A DNA stretch of 64,000 nucleotides. Origin: Legionella fallonii LLAP-10 (GTDB lineage: Bacteria > Pseudomonadota > Gammaproteobacteria > Legionellales > Legionellaceae). Positions within the stretch are counted from its first letter, which is position 1. Every line of letters starts with the position of its first letter. The notes under the pieces are model-generated. The model did no database searches, had not been told where the DNA came from, and worked only from the letters and a program-made list of their open reading frames with translations. The stretch is taken from the NCBI RefSeq assembly GCF_000953135.1, contig NZ_LN614827.1:3670501-3734500 (forward strand), given 5' to 3'. Positions 48,712-58,101 of the stretch are shown one piece after another. A program made the position numbers and the translations under genes.

Positions 48712-50160
48712 TTAACCCACTGCCCCTTCTAAACTTATACCTAACAATTTAGTGGCTTCCACTGCAAATTCCATAGGTAGTTCTTTTAATACTTGCTTAC
48801 AAAAGCCATTGACTATCATTGACACTGCATCTTCAGTATCAATGCCGCGTTGTTGACAATAAAACAATTGCTCTTCACTAATTTTGGAGGTAGTTGCTTC
48901 GTGCTCTACTTGAGCTGTTGGATTCTTCACCTCGATATAAGGAAAGGTGTGTGCCGAACAAAGGCTACCCATTAACATAGAATCACATTGAGTATAATTA
49001 CGTGCATTAGTCGCCGTTGGAGCAATACGAACCATCCCTCTATAGGCATTGTGAGCTCGTCCCGCACTAATTCCCTTAGAAATGATGGTGGAACGTGTAT
49101 TCTTACCAATGTGAATCATTTTAGTGCCAGTATCGGCTTGTTGGAAATTATTGGTTAAGGCAACTGAATAAAATTCCCCAACAGAGTCATCGCCTTGCAA
49201 AATCACGCTAGGGTATTTCCAGGTAATAGCAGAACCTGTTTCAATTTGCGTCCAAGATATTTTGGAGCGCTTACCACGACAAGCTCCTCGTTTGGTCACA
49301 AAGTTATAGATACCGCCCTTACCTTCTTTATCACCTGGATACCAATTTTGTACGGTCGAATATTTAATTTGCGCACCATCTAAGGCGACTAACTCTACAA
49401 CAGCTGCATGCAATTGGTTTTCATCGCGCATTGGAGCAGTACATCCTTCCAAATAAGACACATAGCTGTCGTCATCGGCAATAATCAAAGTACGCTCAAA
49501 CTGACCTGTAGAAGCTGCATTAATACGAAAATAAGTGGATAATTCCATAGGGCAACGAACTCCCTTAGGAATATAAACAAAGGAACCATCACTAAAAACA
49601 GCAGAGTTCAATGCCGCATAAAAATTATCACGGTAAGGCACTACTGAGCCTAGATATTTCATCACTAATTCAGGATGCTCGTGCACTGCTTCAGAAAGTG
49701 GGCAAAAAATAACGCCTTTTTCAGCGAGCTTTGCCTTAAAAGTGGTTGCTACAGAAACGCTATCAAAAACAGCATCAACAGCCACTCCAGCCAGCATTTC
49801 TTGCTCTCGTAAAGGAATACCTAATTTAGCATAAGTTGCTAATAACTCAGGGTCTACCTCATCCAAGCTTTTAGGAGCATCTTTTTTACTTTTAGGTGCT
49901 GAATAATAAGAAATCGATTGATAATCAATAGGTGAATAATGCACGCTAGACCATTCAGGATGTGACATAGTCAGCCAATGTCTGAATGCCTTTAAACGCC
50001 ATTCCAATAAAAACTCAGGCTCTTTTTTAATAGCTGATAAACGACGAATAACGTCTTCATCTAATCCAGGTAAAAACGTTTCCACTTCAATGTCGGTTAC
50101 AAACCCGTGTTGGTATTCTCTATCGAGCAGAGAATTAATTTGCTCACTGCTTTTAGCCAC
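48712..50160 (-). CDS. sufB: Fe-S scaffold protein SufB
   Basis: 482 residues, full length. Conserved blocks [19 protein letters not shown], and [20 protein letters not shown] carry the Cys used for cluster assembly. Its start overlaps the regulator by 8 bases, so the two are translated together. Confidence 0.97.
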   Translation of the reverse strand: MAKSSEQINSLLDREYQHGFVTDIEVETFLPGLDEDVIRRLSAIKKEPEFLLEWRLKAFRHWLTMSHPEWSSVHYSPIDYQSISYYSAPKSKKDAPKSLDEVDPELLATYAKLGIPLREQEMLAGVAVDAVFDSVSVATTFKAKLAEKGVIFCPLSEAVHEHPELVMKYLGSVVPYRDNFYAALNSAVFSDGSFVYIPKGVRCPMELSTYFRINAASTGQFERTLIIADDDSYVSYLEGCTAPMRDENQLHAAVVELVALDGAQIKYSTVQNWYPGDKEGKGGIYNFVTKRGACRGKRSKISWTQIETGSAITWKYPSVILQGDDSVGEFYSVALTNNFQQADTGTKMIHIGKNTRSTIISKGISAGRAHNAYRGMVRIAPTATNARNYTQCDSMLMGSLCSAHTFPYIEVKNPTAQVEHEATTSKISEEQLFYCQQRGIDTEDAVSMIVNGFCKQVLKELPMEFAVEATKLLGISLEGAVG

Positions 50161-50614
50161 GATTTACTCCACTTGCTAACTGCCGGACGCGCTCAAGATC
50201 ACGCGTCTGAAGAGTTGGTTTTGCCAATGCATCCAAACTCACACTATCCAGCGCGGTTTCTATTGCATGACTTATCAATCGCCAATTACCTTGTATAGTG
50301 CATACTCGTTGCAAAGAACAATCATTAGGTTGCAAACTACACTCAGTAAAACCGCGATGTTCCTCCAAGGCATAAATAATTTGAGATACTGATATTTCAG
50401 TAGCAGGCCTTTGTAATCTATACCCTCCCGTTACACCTCGTACCGAAGATAATAAACCTGCAGCGGTTAAACGCTTCAATATTTTACTTACCGTAGGCAC
50501 AGCTAAATGGGTATGTAATGCGATATCACGAGCATTACATAACTCTTGCGCATGTTTGGCAAGATGCACCATAACAACTGTTCCATAATCGGCCAATTTG
50601 CTGATGCGCAGCAT
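50153..50614 (-). CDS. Rrf2-family Fe-S regulator of the suf operon
   Basis: 153 residues with the Rrf2 winged helix ([19 protein letters not shown] and [20 protein letters not shown]). The cluster-binding loop holds three Cys: [16 protein letters not shown], spaced 6 and 5, close to IscR. As in other Rrf2-suf operons (SufR type) it should sense Fe-S status and repress its own operon. It is the first gene of rrf2-sufBCDSUT-epmA. Confidence 0.9.
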   Translation of the reverse strand: MLRISKLADYGTVVMVHLAKHAQELCNARDIALHTHLAVPTVSKILKRLTAAGLLSSVRGVTGGYRLQRPATEISVSQIIYALEEHRGFTECSLQPNDCSLQRVCTIQGNWRLISHAIETALDSVSLDALAKPTLQTRDLERVRQLASGVNRG

Positions 50615-50636
50615 AACACCCCCACACCAAATAATC

Positions 50637-50655
50637 TAGTACCAAATAAGTCTTA
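50637..50655 (-). promoter_or_regulatory. Candidate Rrf2 operator, proximal
   Basis: TAGTACCAAATAAGTCTTA is an imperfect palindrome 23 bases before the regulator start. ACCAAATAA is also repeated directly at 50626-50634. A second, similar 19-base site lies at 50807-50825. Assignment is by position and similarity only. Confidence 0.5.
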
Positions 50656-50806
50656 ATTAACGTCAGATCGACATAAAAGTATGGAAATGCTTTTATGTCG
50701 CTAAACGAACGTCATCCTCGAAAATTATCGTAAGACAGCGATGATACGAAATGCCAACAACCCCTAAAACTTAATTATTAAAAAGTTAATCCCTATAGTA
50801 TAAATA

Positions 50807-50825
50807 TAGTACTAAATTGGTTCTA
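50807..50825 (-). promoter_or_regulatory. Candidate Rrf2 operator, distal
   Basis: TAGTACTAAATTGGTTCTA matches the proximal site at 14 of 19 positions and is itself an imperfect palindrome. It lies about 190 bases before the regulator start within the 446-base gap 50615-51060, which otherwise holds only AT-rich spacer. Confidence 0.45.
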
Positions 50826-51060
50826 TATCTGGCAAAAAGTGAATGATACCTTATTGCAAAGTAACTATGCAATTAAAATATCCTTCTTAAACGAGATTTA
50901 GGAGAGCGATATCTTTTCCTTTTTTTTGCTAACGTAGCTTAAATAAACTCAGTTTTGACACGTCATTAACTTGGCGATGCCATGTTATTCAAACCTCATT
51001 GATAAAGAATCATAAATAATGTAAAATGCTTTTTTTTTGTTCAAGTTGCGGGGTTTTAGT

Positions 51061-53196
51061 ATGTTTGGATGGTTAGCCACCACCTTGGTGGATGCTGGTT
51101 GGGTAAAAACTGGATTAGCTTTTCGCTGGCTCATAGGAACTGAAAATCTGATGTATGCTCTAACTAATGAAACAGATCTTCAAACTATAAAAAGACGCTA
51201 TCAATTAATTGAGGATAGCGGATTTTTTAGTGGCGAGCAGGAATTAAGTCGTAAGCAAGCTTTTCTTAAATCCTTATTTACCTACGATGCTTATGAAACT
51301 GATGCTTATAGTAAGGCTCTAAGCCGTTTTTACTCGTGGAATGGCGGTAATATAAACCCACTTAGAGAGCTTTTGGATTTTATTAAAGCGCTCTTCTTTC
51401 AAGGCCCTTATGCTCAAGAGCTAAAACAAACCTTTATTGAGGCAACCTTCATCTCCAATAATGGTGAACATAATTCCTTAGCACATACCGCATGGCCTCA
51501 AACAAAATCAACTAAAGCTGAAGAAAATCCCTTAGCTCTTTTATTAAATACCCTAGATGAAGCAGGCTGTTTTACAGGGCCAAAGACTGCTGAAAATCAA
51601 CATCGATTCGTAACCGCTTTAGCGGCACAAAATCACGATGGCGAAAATGCCTTATCTCAGTCACTACAACACATTAATTTTGGTAGTAGTTTAAGTTCAT
51701 TAGCGGAAAAAGTACCTAATTTTCAGCTTCTTATAGAAAGAGTACAAACACATTGTCTTGGTCAGGGTGAAGATGTCCAAAAAAACAAAGAGATATTCAT
51801 TAATGGACTCCTCCACAAAGGCAGACTCCGCCGGACATTAGAACACGCAATGTTTATTCCTGAAGTAGTTGCTTTTATTTTCAAATTTATAGAGCAAGCA
51901 GGTTATTTTTCGCAAGAGGAAAATAAACAAGCTCTCTTCGATAGACTAGTGGACTTTGATCTACTTAATCGCAGTGTGCTGTATCATGCTTCGCGCAATA
52001 AAGAATCTTTAAAATTAGTAAGTGATCAACTCAAAAGCCTGGGGTGTTTGAACGGCTCCACGGGAGCAGCAAATAAAGAGAAACTGATAAAGGCCATTAT
52101 TAGTCCAAATAATGATGGTCAAAGTGCTCTATCTGAAGCAAAGGATCAAGAAGTTACAAAGTTGCAACTAGAACTATTAGAAGAAGCGGATTGTTTCAAA
52201 AATGATGACTTCACACAACAATTTATTAATGCAGTCTTTGTCAAAGATAGATATGGTTCTAATTGCTTGTACCATTTATCTTCCCGTAAGGAGCATGAAT
52301 TAGTAGCTAAACTTAAAGCCATTAAATTCTTGGAGGGTCCTAATGCGAAGGCCAATCAAGCCAATTTTATCGCAGCGGTATTATCTAAGAATACTCTAAA
52401 TGGTGAATCAGCGCTTTTTGCAAATTGTCATCATGAGAGCTTTAATTTCTTGATGGAGCATTTAACTTTAGCGGGTTGTTTTTCAGGCCCCGATAAAGCA
52501 AAATACCAACAACAATTTATTGATGCGATTTTTGCTGCAAATACATATGGCAGCACGATTATGTCTCGAATTTACCGTCCAGAAACCATAATATTGTTAT
52601 TGCAAAAACTAGCTGAAGCGGGTTGTTTTACTTCCGCAACTAACAAAAATGCATTTATTGATGCTATTAAGAGCGATGATAATAGACTCGTCTTTAACTG
52701 CATGAATAGTTTAAAGGCATACCTTGCGTTGAGAAAACACCTTAAAGAGGCAGGTTTTAGTGCTCAGGAGCTAAAAAATTTATTAAATCAACCGGTTACT
52801 GATGAATATGGATTGAAAAAGAATACAACTCCTTATATGTCCGCACTGGAAAACGGTGATGGAGTACTGATCGAGCTGCTCAAAAAAGATGGGGCGGAGC
52901 TTACTGAAGAACAGAGCAAGGTGATAGCACAACAGCAAAAACAAATAGCCAAATGGAAACAAGAAAAGCCTGAATTTAATAGAGAAAAAGTCACTAAACG
53001 ATTAAAAGCCTTCCAAACAGAACAGGAAGAACCTAAAAATCCTGCTAAAAAAAGCCTAAGATTAAGGCCAAGATTAGAACGTAGAGCCTCATTTTCTGAA
53101 ATAAGTTCAGGGATAACACTTTTTGACAAGGCTAATAAAGAAATCGCTCAGGCTCAAGACGATAGTGTCTTAACCAAAAAGTCTTCTTTTAGCTAG
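51061..53196 (+). CDS. Protein of about ten 48-residue ankyrin-like repeats, possible effector
   Basis: 711 residues from the ATG at 51061 (the frame opens at a TTG at 51037). From about residue 50 to 570 a unit of roughly 48 residues recurs, with pattern L-x-x-AGCF-x-GP ... N-x-x-FI-x-A(I/V) ... N-x-x-G-x-S-x-L. Clear units start near 51208, 51559, 51892, 52035, 52182, 52317, 52467 and 52615. The last, TPYMSALENGDGVLIELLKK, is close to a normal ankyrin repeat, so the others may be a long variant of it. The tail is Lys/Glu/Gln-rich and ends VLTKKSSFS. No signal peptide. Repeat scaffolds of this type are frequent among Legionella effectors. Function unknown. Confidence 0.78.
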   Translation: MFGWLATTLVDAGWVKTGLAFRWLIGTENLMYALTNETDLQTIKRRYQLIEDSGFFSGEQELSRKQAFLKSLFTYDAYETDAYSKALSRFYSWNGGNINPLRELLDFIKALFFQGPYAQELKQTFIEATFISNNGEHNSLAHTAWPQTKSTKAEENPLALLLNTLDEAGCFTGPKTAENQHRFVTALAAQNHDGENALSQSLQHINFGSSLSSLAEKVPNFQLLIERVQTHCLGQGEDVQKNKEIFINGLLHKGRLRRTLEHAMFIPEVVAFIFKFIEQAGYFSQEENKQALFDRLVDFDLLNRSVLYHASRNKESLKLVSDQLKSLGCLNGSTGAANKEKLIKAIISPNNDGQSALSEAKDQEVTKLQLELLEEADCFKNDDFTQQFINAVFVKDRYGSNCLYHLSSRKEHELVAKLKAIKFLEGPNAKANQANFIAAVLSKNTLNGESALFANCHHESFNFLMEHLTLAGCFSGPDKAKYQQQFIDAIFAANTYGSTIMSRIYRPETIILLLQKLAEAGCFTSATNKNAFIDAIKSDDNRLVFNCMNSLKAYLALRKHLKEAGFSAQELKNLLNQPVTDEYGLKKNTTPYMSALENGDGVLIELLKKDGAELTEEQSKVIAQQQKQIAKWKQEKPEFNREKVTKRLKAFQTEQEEPKNPAKKSLRLRPRLERRASFSEISSGITLFDKANKEIAQAQDDSVLTKKSSFS

Positions 53197-53253
53197 TCGC
53201 AATTGGGCCTTAAAAATTTAGAGAGTAGGTTGGTCCATTGCCCTGCCTACTTT

Positions 53254-53586
53254 TTATCGCAACTCTTTAGGTATTTTACTTAAAAAATCCTGATCAAAAT
53301 AAGTTCCAAGAGACATAACTACCCACTGGCCATCTTCATCTTTATGTAAATAAACTGTCGCAGCGTCTGTACTGTGATCTTTAGGGGTAACCTGAGCAGA
53401 AGAGAAAGAGCCGACACAACGAATGCTATCCGTAATGATATTATCCGAAGACACTGCTGTTTTATTTTTTACATAATTGTAAACTGATTGGGTAATCGCC
53501 TGATCATCAAGTGATGAACATGCATTTTTTCCAAAAGCAACCGTGCATCCCATTGCTAAAATAATAACTAAAAAAGACCGAGCCAT
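53254..53586 (-). CDS. Small secreted protein
   Basis: 110 residues. Signal peptide MARSFLVIILAMGCTVAFGK, then a compact periplasmic domain with two Cys (NACSS and IRCVG) that could bond, and a beta-rich end (TVYLHKDEDGQWVVMSLG). No family recognised. GGAGG ribosome site lies 6-7 bases before the ATG. Confidence 0.75.
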   Translation of the reverse strand: MARSFLVIILAMGCTVAFGKNACSSLDDQAITQSVYNYVKNKTAVSSDNIITDSIRCVGSFSSAQVTPKDHSTDAATVYLHKDEDGQWVVMSLGTYFDQDFLSKIPKELR

Positions 53587-53650
53587 AACTTCCTCCTGAA
53601 ATGAATCATCTTTAACATCTTAGCACTCTAGTCAAATAATAGCTTCCTTC

Positions 53651-53745
53651 TAAACTCGCGTGCGATGCAACACAGAGTGTGAAAGCGACATGCAAACGAG
53701 AAAATCACATGAGGATTAGCACACCGTGCCGACAAAGCAAGTCTT
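53651..53745. repeat. Diverged copy of the AAACTCGC repeat family
   Basis: It shares CTTC, AAACTCGC, GATG, ACATGAG, AGCAC, CCG, CGAC, AAGCAA and GTCT in order with the complement of the 57961-58098 element. The right terminal arm is missing. It lies in the 835-base gap 53587-54421. Confidence 0.4.
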
Positions 53746-53842
53746 TGAGCTTGTTGCATGGAGTAACGTGACAAATTGCATTCTATTAACTTGAATCCTT
53801 ACATACATCAAAGAACAAATATATATCACAAACGTTATTTAG

Positions 53843-54070
53843 GATACAATTTGCGATTATTTTTCATCACGCCCTTCTCTCATCCATTTCAAATCAACTG
53901 AAGATATCTATGAGTTTATTAAGGATTTAGAACAATCAGGCGCAATTAAATTAGGAGAGAGCGGTCTTCTAGAAATACCGGGAAAAGCTAATCCTCTCTT
54001 AAAAGCCAATAACGGCGAACTTTATCTTTTAAGTGACGTAAGGCAATATCTTATTCTGTACTATTTGTAG
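53843..54070 (+). pseudogene. Startless 76-codon frame, probable gene remnant
   Basis: An open frame follows the stop at 53840-53842 and ends with TAG at 54068-54070 but contains no usable start codon. It reads like real protein: STEDIYEFIKDLEQSGAIKL, then ESGLLEIPGKANPLLKANNG and ELYLLSDVRQYLILYYL. It looks like the C-terminal end of a lost gene. No parent family recognised. The remainder of the gap (54071-54421) shows no gene. Confidence 0.5.
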
Positions 54071-54421
54071 CCTGCGAAGGCTATCCCACTAATGCAAGTT
54101 AAAATCCAGATTAAACGGCACATTTATTTCCCCAAAATATTGTGAATACGTAATCTAAATGCATCCAATAATAGACACTTCATTTTCTACCGTACATCAA
54201 ATGAGCCTCCAGTTCCACGCAATTATTGAGCAAACATCTGAATACGAAAAAGGCTTTGTTATAAAAATAATCAGCTTGCAAAATGTTATGGTTTTAATGA
54301 GTCAGTGCATTGGAGTCAGTTAACATTACGCCAATAATAGATCAGTAATAACTCGGTATGATATAATTTTTCACACGATTCTTGCCGCAAGCATAAATTT
54401 TAACCACAAAGGAGAGTATCA

Positions 54422-55792
54422 ATGCAATCTCGTTTTGAATTTAAACATTGGCTTGATAAACACAAAGTTTCGTACATTGCTCATGCTATTTGGGGAGATA
54501 ATGTTGAGAAAGTGCTTCGTTCTGGTAAAATCTTAGCGGCCGAGGAGGTGCTGAGGAAATATCAAAAAGTTTCTTATGAGCAATCCAGTGTTTATGGCGG
54601 TAGGGCCTTGTTGAATATTGATACCATTACAGATTTTATACGTGACAATTTTTCTCCTGAACAGCTCACACATGGAATAGTGAAATCAGATAATATTACT
54701 GTTGAGGATGCAGTAAAGTTTAATTTGATATCAGTTGATGAGGGTAATCGGCTTAGAGATAAAGAAATGGACTATGCAAAATTTTCAAAGAAAGACTTTG
54801 CTGTCATGTCAAGTAAACAAAAAAAAATATCTGAAATTATTTTGAAAAATGGTAAAAATTACTCAGTAATTATTGACGAAGGGTTTTCACTTTACAATGG
54901 CGGACGCTATGTTTGTAAAATACAGGGTATAGATTCTTACAAAATAGCAAATTCATTAGCCGGAAGTTCACTCATTAACCAACTAAAGAAACGGTTCAGC
55001 ACTGTTCCTAATTTCGCCTTACAAATAGCAATAGATTGCGCACGCCAAGAATCAGTCAATAAAATATTAGCAGATGCTTGGGATTATTATAGCTCTTTCA
55101 ATATAGGGATTATAGGTAAAAAATCGCTAGATGAGTACCTGTTTGATCTTCGCAGCAACATTATTCAAATAAGTAAGCTAAACGCTGAGATTCGTGCAGG
55201 CTATAATTCTATCTATTGGACTTATGGTGATGTAGTTGTATTAAAAGGTAATCCCAACAATATACTTAGTATCAGTTCTCTGACGTTAAACGAAACGTGG
55301 GATATAAAAAAAGGGGAGGTATACACTTTAAAACCTTATGAGAATAAGGGTGAATATTTATCTTTAGAGCTAAATCAAGAAGACACTATTATAATAGGAC
55401 CTCAAAATATTTTATCGCAATACTATGATACAGCTGTTGAACAAGGTATTCGTATGATTAGTATTGAAAGTATGACCGCAGAAGAGCTTAATTTTTTTAA
55501 GGTACCCCCCAAATTATATCCAGAAAAAGCTTTAGGTATAGAGGTACCAACAACGGTAATAGATAAAGACCTCTTCACAACTAATGCTAATCATACTGAC
55601 CTGATTCACTCGCTAGAATCTGATCTCAACGCAGTTGATGAGATTGAGGCTCAATTGAACAGGCCAATCATCCAGAGGCCAGAAACGTTACAAACAGCAG
55701 CCTCTGTCAGTACTGTCGGCATGTTCAAACCCAAAGTTATTGATATTGATCTGACTGATAGCGCTGAAAAACTAGCGTCGAATACCCCTTAG
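54422..55792 (+). CDS. Orphan protein, N-terminus faintly ADP-ribosyltransferase-like
   Basis: 456 residues, soluble, no signal peptide. The start YIAHAIWGDNVEKVLRSGKI has the layout (His, then N-hydrophobic-x-x-I/V-L-x-x-G) seen at the beginning of DarT/PARP-like ADP-ribosyltransferase folds, and SVYGGRAL follows. I cannot find the matching catalytic Glu with confidence. The last 90 residues are polar and probably disordered, ending DLTDSAEKLASNTP. AAGGAGAG ribosome site before the ATG. Monocistronic with its own terminator. Candidate effector; function open. Confidence 0.7.
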   Translation: MQSRFEFKHWLDKHKVSYIAHAIWGDNVEKVLRSGKILAAEEVLRKYQKVSYEQSSVYGGRALLNIDTITDFIRDNFSPEQLTHGIVKSDNITVEDAVKFNLISVDEGNRLRDKEMDYAKFSKKDFAVMSSKQKKISEIILKNGKNYSVIIDEGFSLYNGGRYVCKIQGIDSYKIANSLAGSSLINQLKKRFSTVPNFALQIAIDCARQESVNKILADAWDYYSSFNIGIIGKKSLDEYLFDLRSNIIQISKLNAEIRAGYNSIYWTYGDVVVLKGNPNNILSISSLTLNETWDIKKGEVYTLKPYENKGEYLSLELNQEDTIIIGPQNILSQYYDTAVEQGIRMISIESMTAEELNFFKVPPKLYPEKALGIEVPTTVIDKDLFTTNANHTDLIHSLESDLNAVDEIEAQLNRPIIQRPETLQTAASVSTVGMFKPKVIDIDLTDSAEKLASNTP

Positions 55793-55806
55793 TCAACTTA
55801 GCTTAG

Positions 55807-55828
55807 GTCGGGCTAAAAATAGCCCGAC
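55807..55828 (+). terminator. Hairpin after the 54422 gene
   Basis: GTCGGGCT and AGCCCGAC form a perfect 8-base stem with a 6-base loop, 15 bases after the stop codon. No strong T-run, so efficiency is uncertain. Confidence 0.6.
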
Positions 55829-56046
55829 AAGCTACTCTTACCAAAACTTCCATTTTAGAAATCACCTGCAAATACTGAATCTCGCGAGCAAAAAAAGTAT
55901 AATTATCTTATGATTTCTTGATTAGCACTCAAAAATAGATAATTTTCTTTTGATATGTATTAATTTAAAACTACACCTATCATCTTGCTAAAGAATGCAA
56001 AACACATAAGAATAAGAAACAAAATGATTAATCTATAGGAGTTAGG

Positions 56047-57822
56047 ATGCTCTACGATGACGAGCTTGATGAGCTCATGAAATCTGTGGCTGAAAAAAGC
56101 TTACAGCTTATTGCCGATTTAAAAGAAAAACCAACGCAAATCCCCACACTAGTTAAAGAGTTTATTAATCTTACTGAACATTTTCAAAATTTAATTACTG
56201 TTATTCTGAAAAATCCGGAAAAAGTAATCGCTATGCAGGTTGCTTACTGGGAAGACGCGGTGACACTCGCTCAGTCGCTCTTTAATTCCTGGCTAGAGGG
56301 CAAGCCTATGCCTATTAATGACTCACGTTTTAGTGGTGACGATTGGCTGCATAATCCTTTTTTTAACTTGTTAAGTCAGCAGTATATTTTAGCAAGTGAA
56401 CACTTTAGTTCCTTATTAGAAAATATGGAGTACAGTGATAAAAATTCTGCAAAACGCCTACAGTTTTTTACTAAACAATATTTAGATGCCTTATCACCAG
56501 CTAATTTCTTTCACACCAACCCTCAAGTTATGGCAGAAACGCTGGAAAGCAGAGGGAAAAATTTATTACAAGGATTGCATAATTTACTCTCCGATCTGGA
56601 AGTAGGATCCTCGCGACTGATGATCAAAATGTCCGACTCTACTGCTTATAAAGTGGGAGAAAATATTGCTGTCACCCCCGGAAAAGTGGTTTTTCGCAAT
56701 GCCATGATGGAGTTAATTCAATACACACCACAAACAAAAACAGTAAAATCAGTTCCTTTACTAATGATCCCGCCATGGATAAATAAATATTATATTTTAG
56801 ATTTAAGCCCACACAACTCATTAATTCGTTGGCTAGTTGCTCAGGGCATTACCGTTTTTATTATTTCATGGGTTAATCCTGATGCCAGTTTTGCGAAGAA
56901 AAGCCTATTTGATTATTTACAAGAAGGTCCTAGAACTGCGATTGCCACCATACAAAAACAAATGAATGTAAAACAAGTCAATACTTTGGGCTTTTGTATC
57001 GGAGGAACCTTACTGACCATATTATTGGCTTATAATAAAGCTCATAAAGATCAATCTATTCGTAGTGCTACTTTTCTAGCAGCTATGATTGATTTTAGTG
57101 ATCCTGGTGATATTGCTGTGTTCATTGACGAACAGCAGATTAAATCGCTGGAAGAGGAAATGGAGGCTAAGGGTTATCTCGCCGGGAAATTTATGGCCTC
57201 GAGCTTCAACTCCTTAAGAGCAAACGATTTAATTTGGTCTTTTTTCATCAAAAATTATTTGCGTGGCAAAAACCCTGTTCCTTTTGACATCTTATTTTGG
57301 AATGCTGACTCAACCAATATGCCAGCCACCATGCATTCACAATACTTACGTTGGATGTACTTGAATAATGACTTGGTGAAGCCAGGAAAAATTCGCCTCA
57401 ATAATACGCCTATCAATGTTACGCATATTGATACCCCCACCTTTTTTCTCTCCACTGAAAAAGATCATATTGCTCCATGGAAAACCACCTATACAGGCTT
57501 TCAATTAATGAAAGGCCCCAAACGTTTTGTTCTAGGCGGTTCCGGACATATTGCAGGGATAATCAACTCTCCTAGTGTCACTAAATATGGTCATAGAACG
57601 AATTCTAATGCCCCCGCTAGCGCAGAAGAATGGTTTGAGCACTCAACTGTCCATGCAGGTTCTTGGTGGCCCGAATGGTTAAAATGGCTGAAAACGCATT
57701 CAGGAAAATCAATTCCTGCACCAGACTTTAGTCAACTCCCCTTCCCCTCGTTAATGGATGCCCCCGGTGGTTATGTGCTGAAACATAGTGATGCAGTACC
57801 TAAGGAGCCATTAAAAAAATAG
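56047..57822 (+). CDS. phaC: Class I poly(3-hydroxyalkanoate) synthase
   Basis: 591 residues, right for class I PhaC. The lipase-like box is GFCIGG with the nucleophilic Cys (about residue 319); the acid is in STEKDHIAPW and the His in GGSGHIAGI. The N-terminal helical region, with the PALQ-type block WLHNPFFNLLSQQYILASEHF, is present. It polymerises hydroxyacyl-CoA into storage granules, an energy reserve well known in Legionella. GGAG ribosome site. No phaA, phaB or phasin gene is adjacent. Confidence 0.92.
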   Translation: MLYDDELDELMKSVAEKSLQLIADLKEKPTQIPTLVKEFINLTEHFQNLITVILKNPEKVIAMQVAYWEDAVTLAQSLFNSWLEGKPMPINDSRFSGDDWLHNPFFNLLSQQYILASEHFSSLLENMEYSDKNSAKRLQFFTKQYLDALSPANFFHTNPQVMAETLESRGKNLLQGLHNLLSDLEVGSSRLMIKMSDSTAYKVGENIAVTPGKVVFRNAMMELIQYTPQTKTVKSVPLLMIPPWINKYYILDLSPHNSLIRWLVAQGITVFIISWVNPDASFAKKSLFDYLQEGPRTAIATIQKQMNVKQVNTLGFCIGGTLLTILLAYNKAHKDQSIRSATFLAAMIDFSDPGDIAVFIDEQQIKSLEEEMEAKGYLAGKFMASSFNSLRANDLIWSFFIKNYLRGKNPVPFDILFWNADSTNMPATMHSQYLRWMYLNNDLVKPGKIRLNNTPINVTHIDTPTFFLSTEKDHIAPWKTTYTGFQLMKGPKRFVLGGSGHIAGIINSPSVTKYGHRTNSNAPASAEEWFEHSTVHAGSWWPEWLKWLKTHSGKSIPAPDFSQLPFPSLMDAPGGYVLKHSDAVPKEPLKK

Positions 57823-57835
57823 AGACAGGCTTAAT

Positions 57836-57872
57836 CGTCGTTATGAGTGTAGCGAAACAATCCGAGGGCACG
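57836..57872. repeat. Dispersed repeat, GAGTGTAGCGAAACAATCC type
   Basis: CGTCGTTATGAGTGTAGCGA followed by AACAATCCGAGGG is a variant of the widespread intergenic repeat with TTGCGAGCGTAGCGAAGCAATCC. It follows phaC and has no coding role. Confidence 0.5.
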
Positions 57873-57960
57873 GAATACTGAATTTTGTTATACATTTAAA
57901 GCAGCCATAAACGACGAAGCTCGATGTTGACTTGGCGCTTATGCTGCTTGTTCCTCATTA

Positions 57961-58098
57961 GACCTCTTCGAAAACTCGCTGAGGCAGACAAATTGCTTCG
58001 TCGCTCCGGTGCTCGAACGCTCATGTACTTGCCACCCCCGCTTCTGCGCGCTGCCTCTCCGCACATTTCATCCCCCTCAGCGAGTTTCCGAAGAGATC
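57961..58098. repeat. 138-base element with 24-base terminal inverted repeats
   Basis: The left end GACCTCTTCGAAAACTCGCT(GAGG) and the right end at 58075-58098 are inverted copies differing at two of 24 positions. The interior is GC-rich and not coding. Partial, diverged copies occur at 43452-43545 and 53651-53745 and possibly 36150-36215. It is MITE-like in form and lies between the convergent phaC and the Aas-like gene. Confidence 0.65.
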
Positions 58099-58101
58099 CA
58101 T

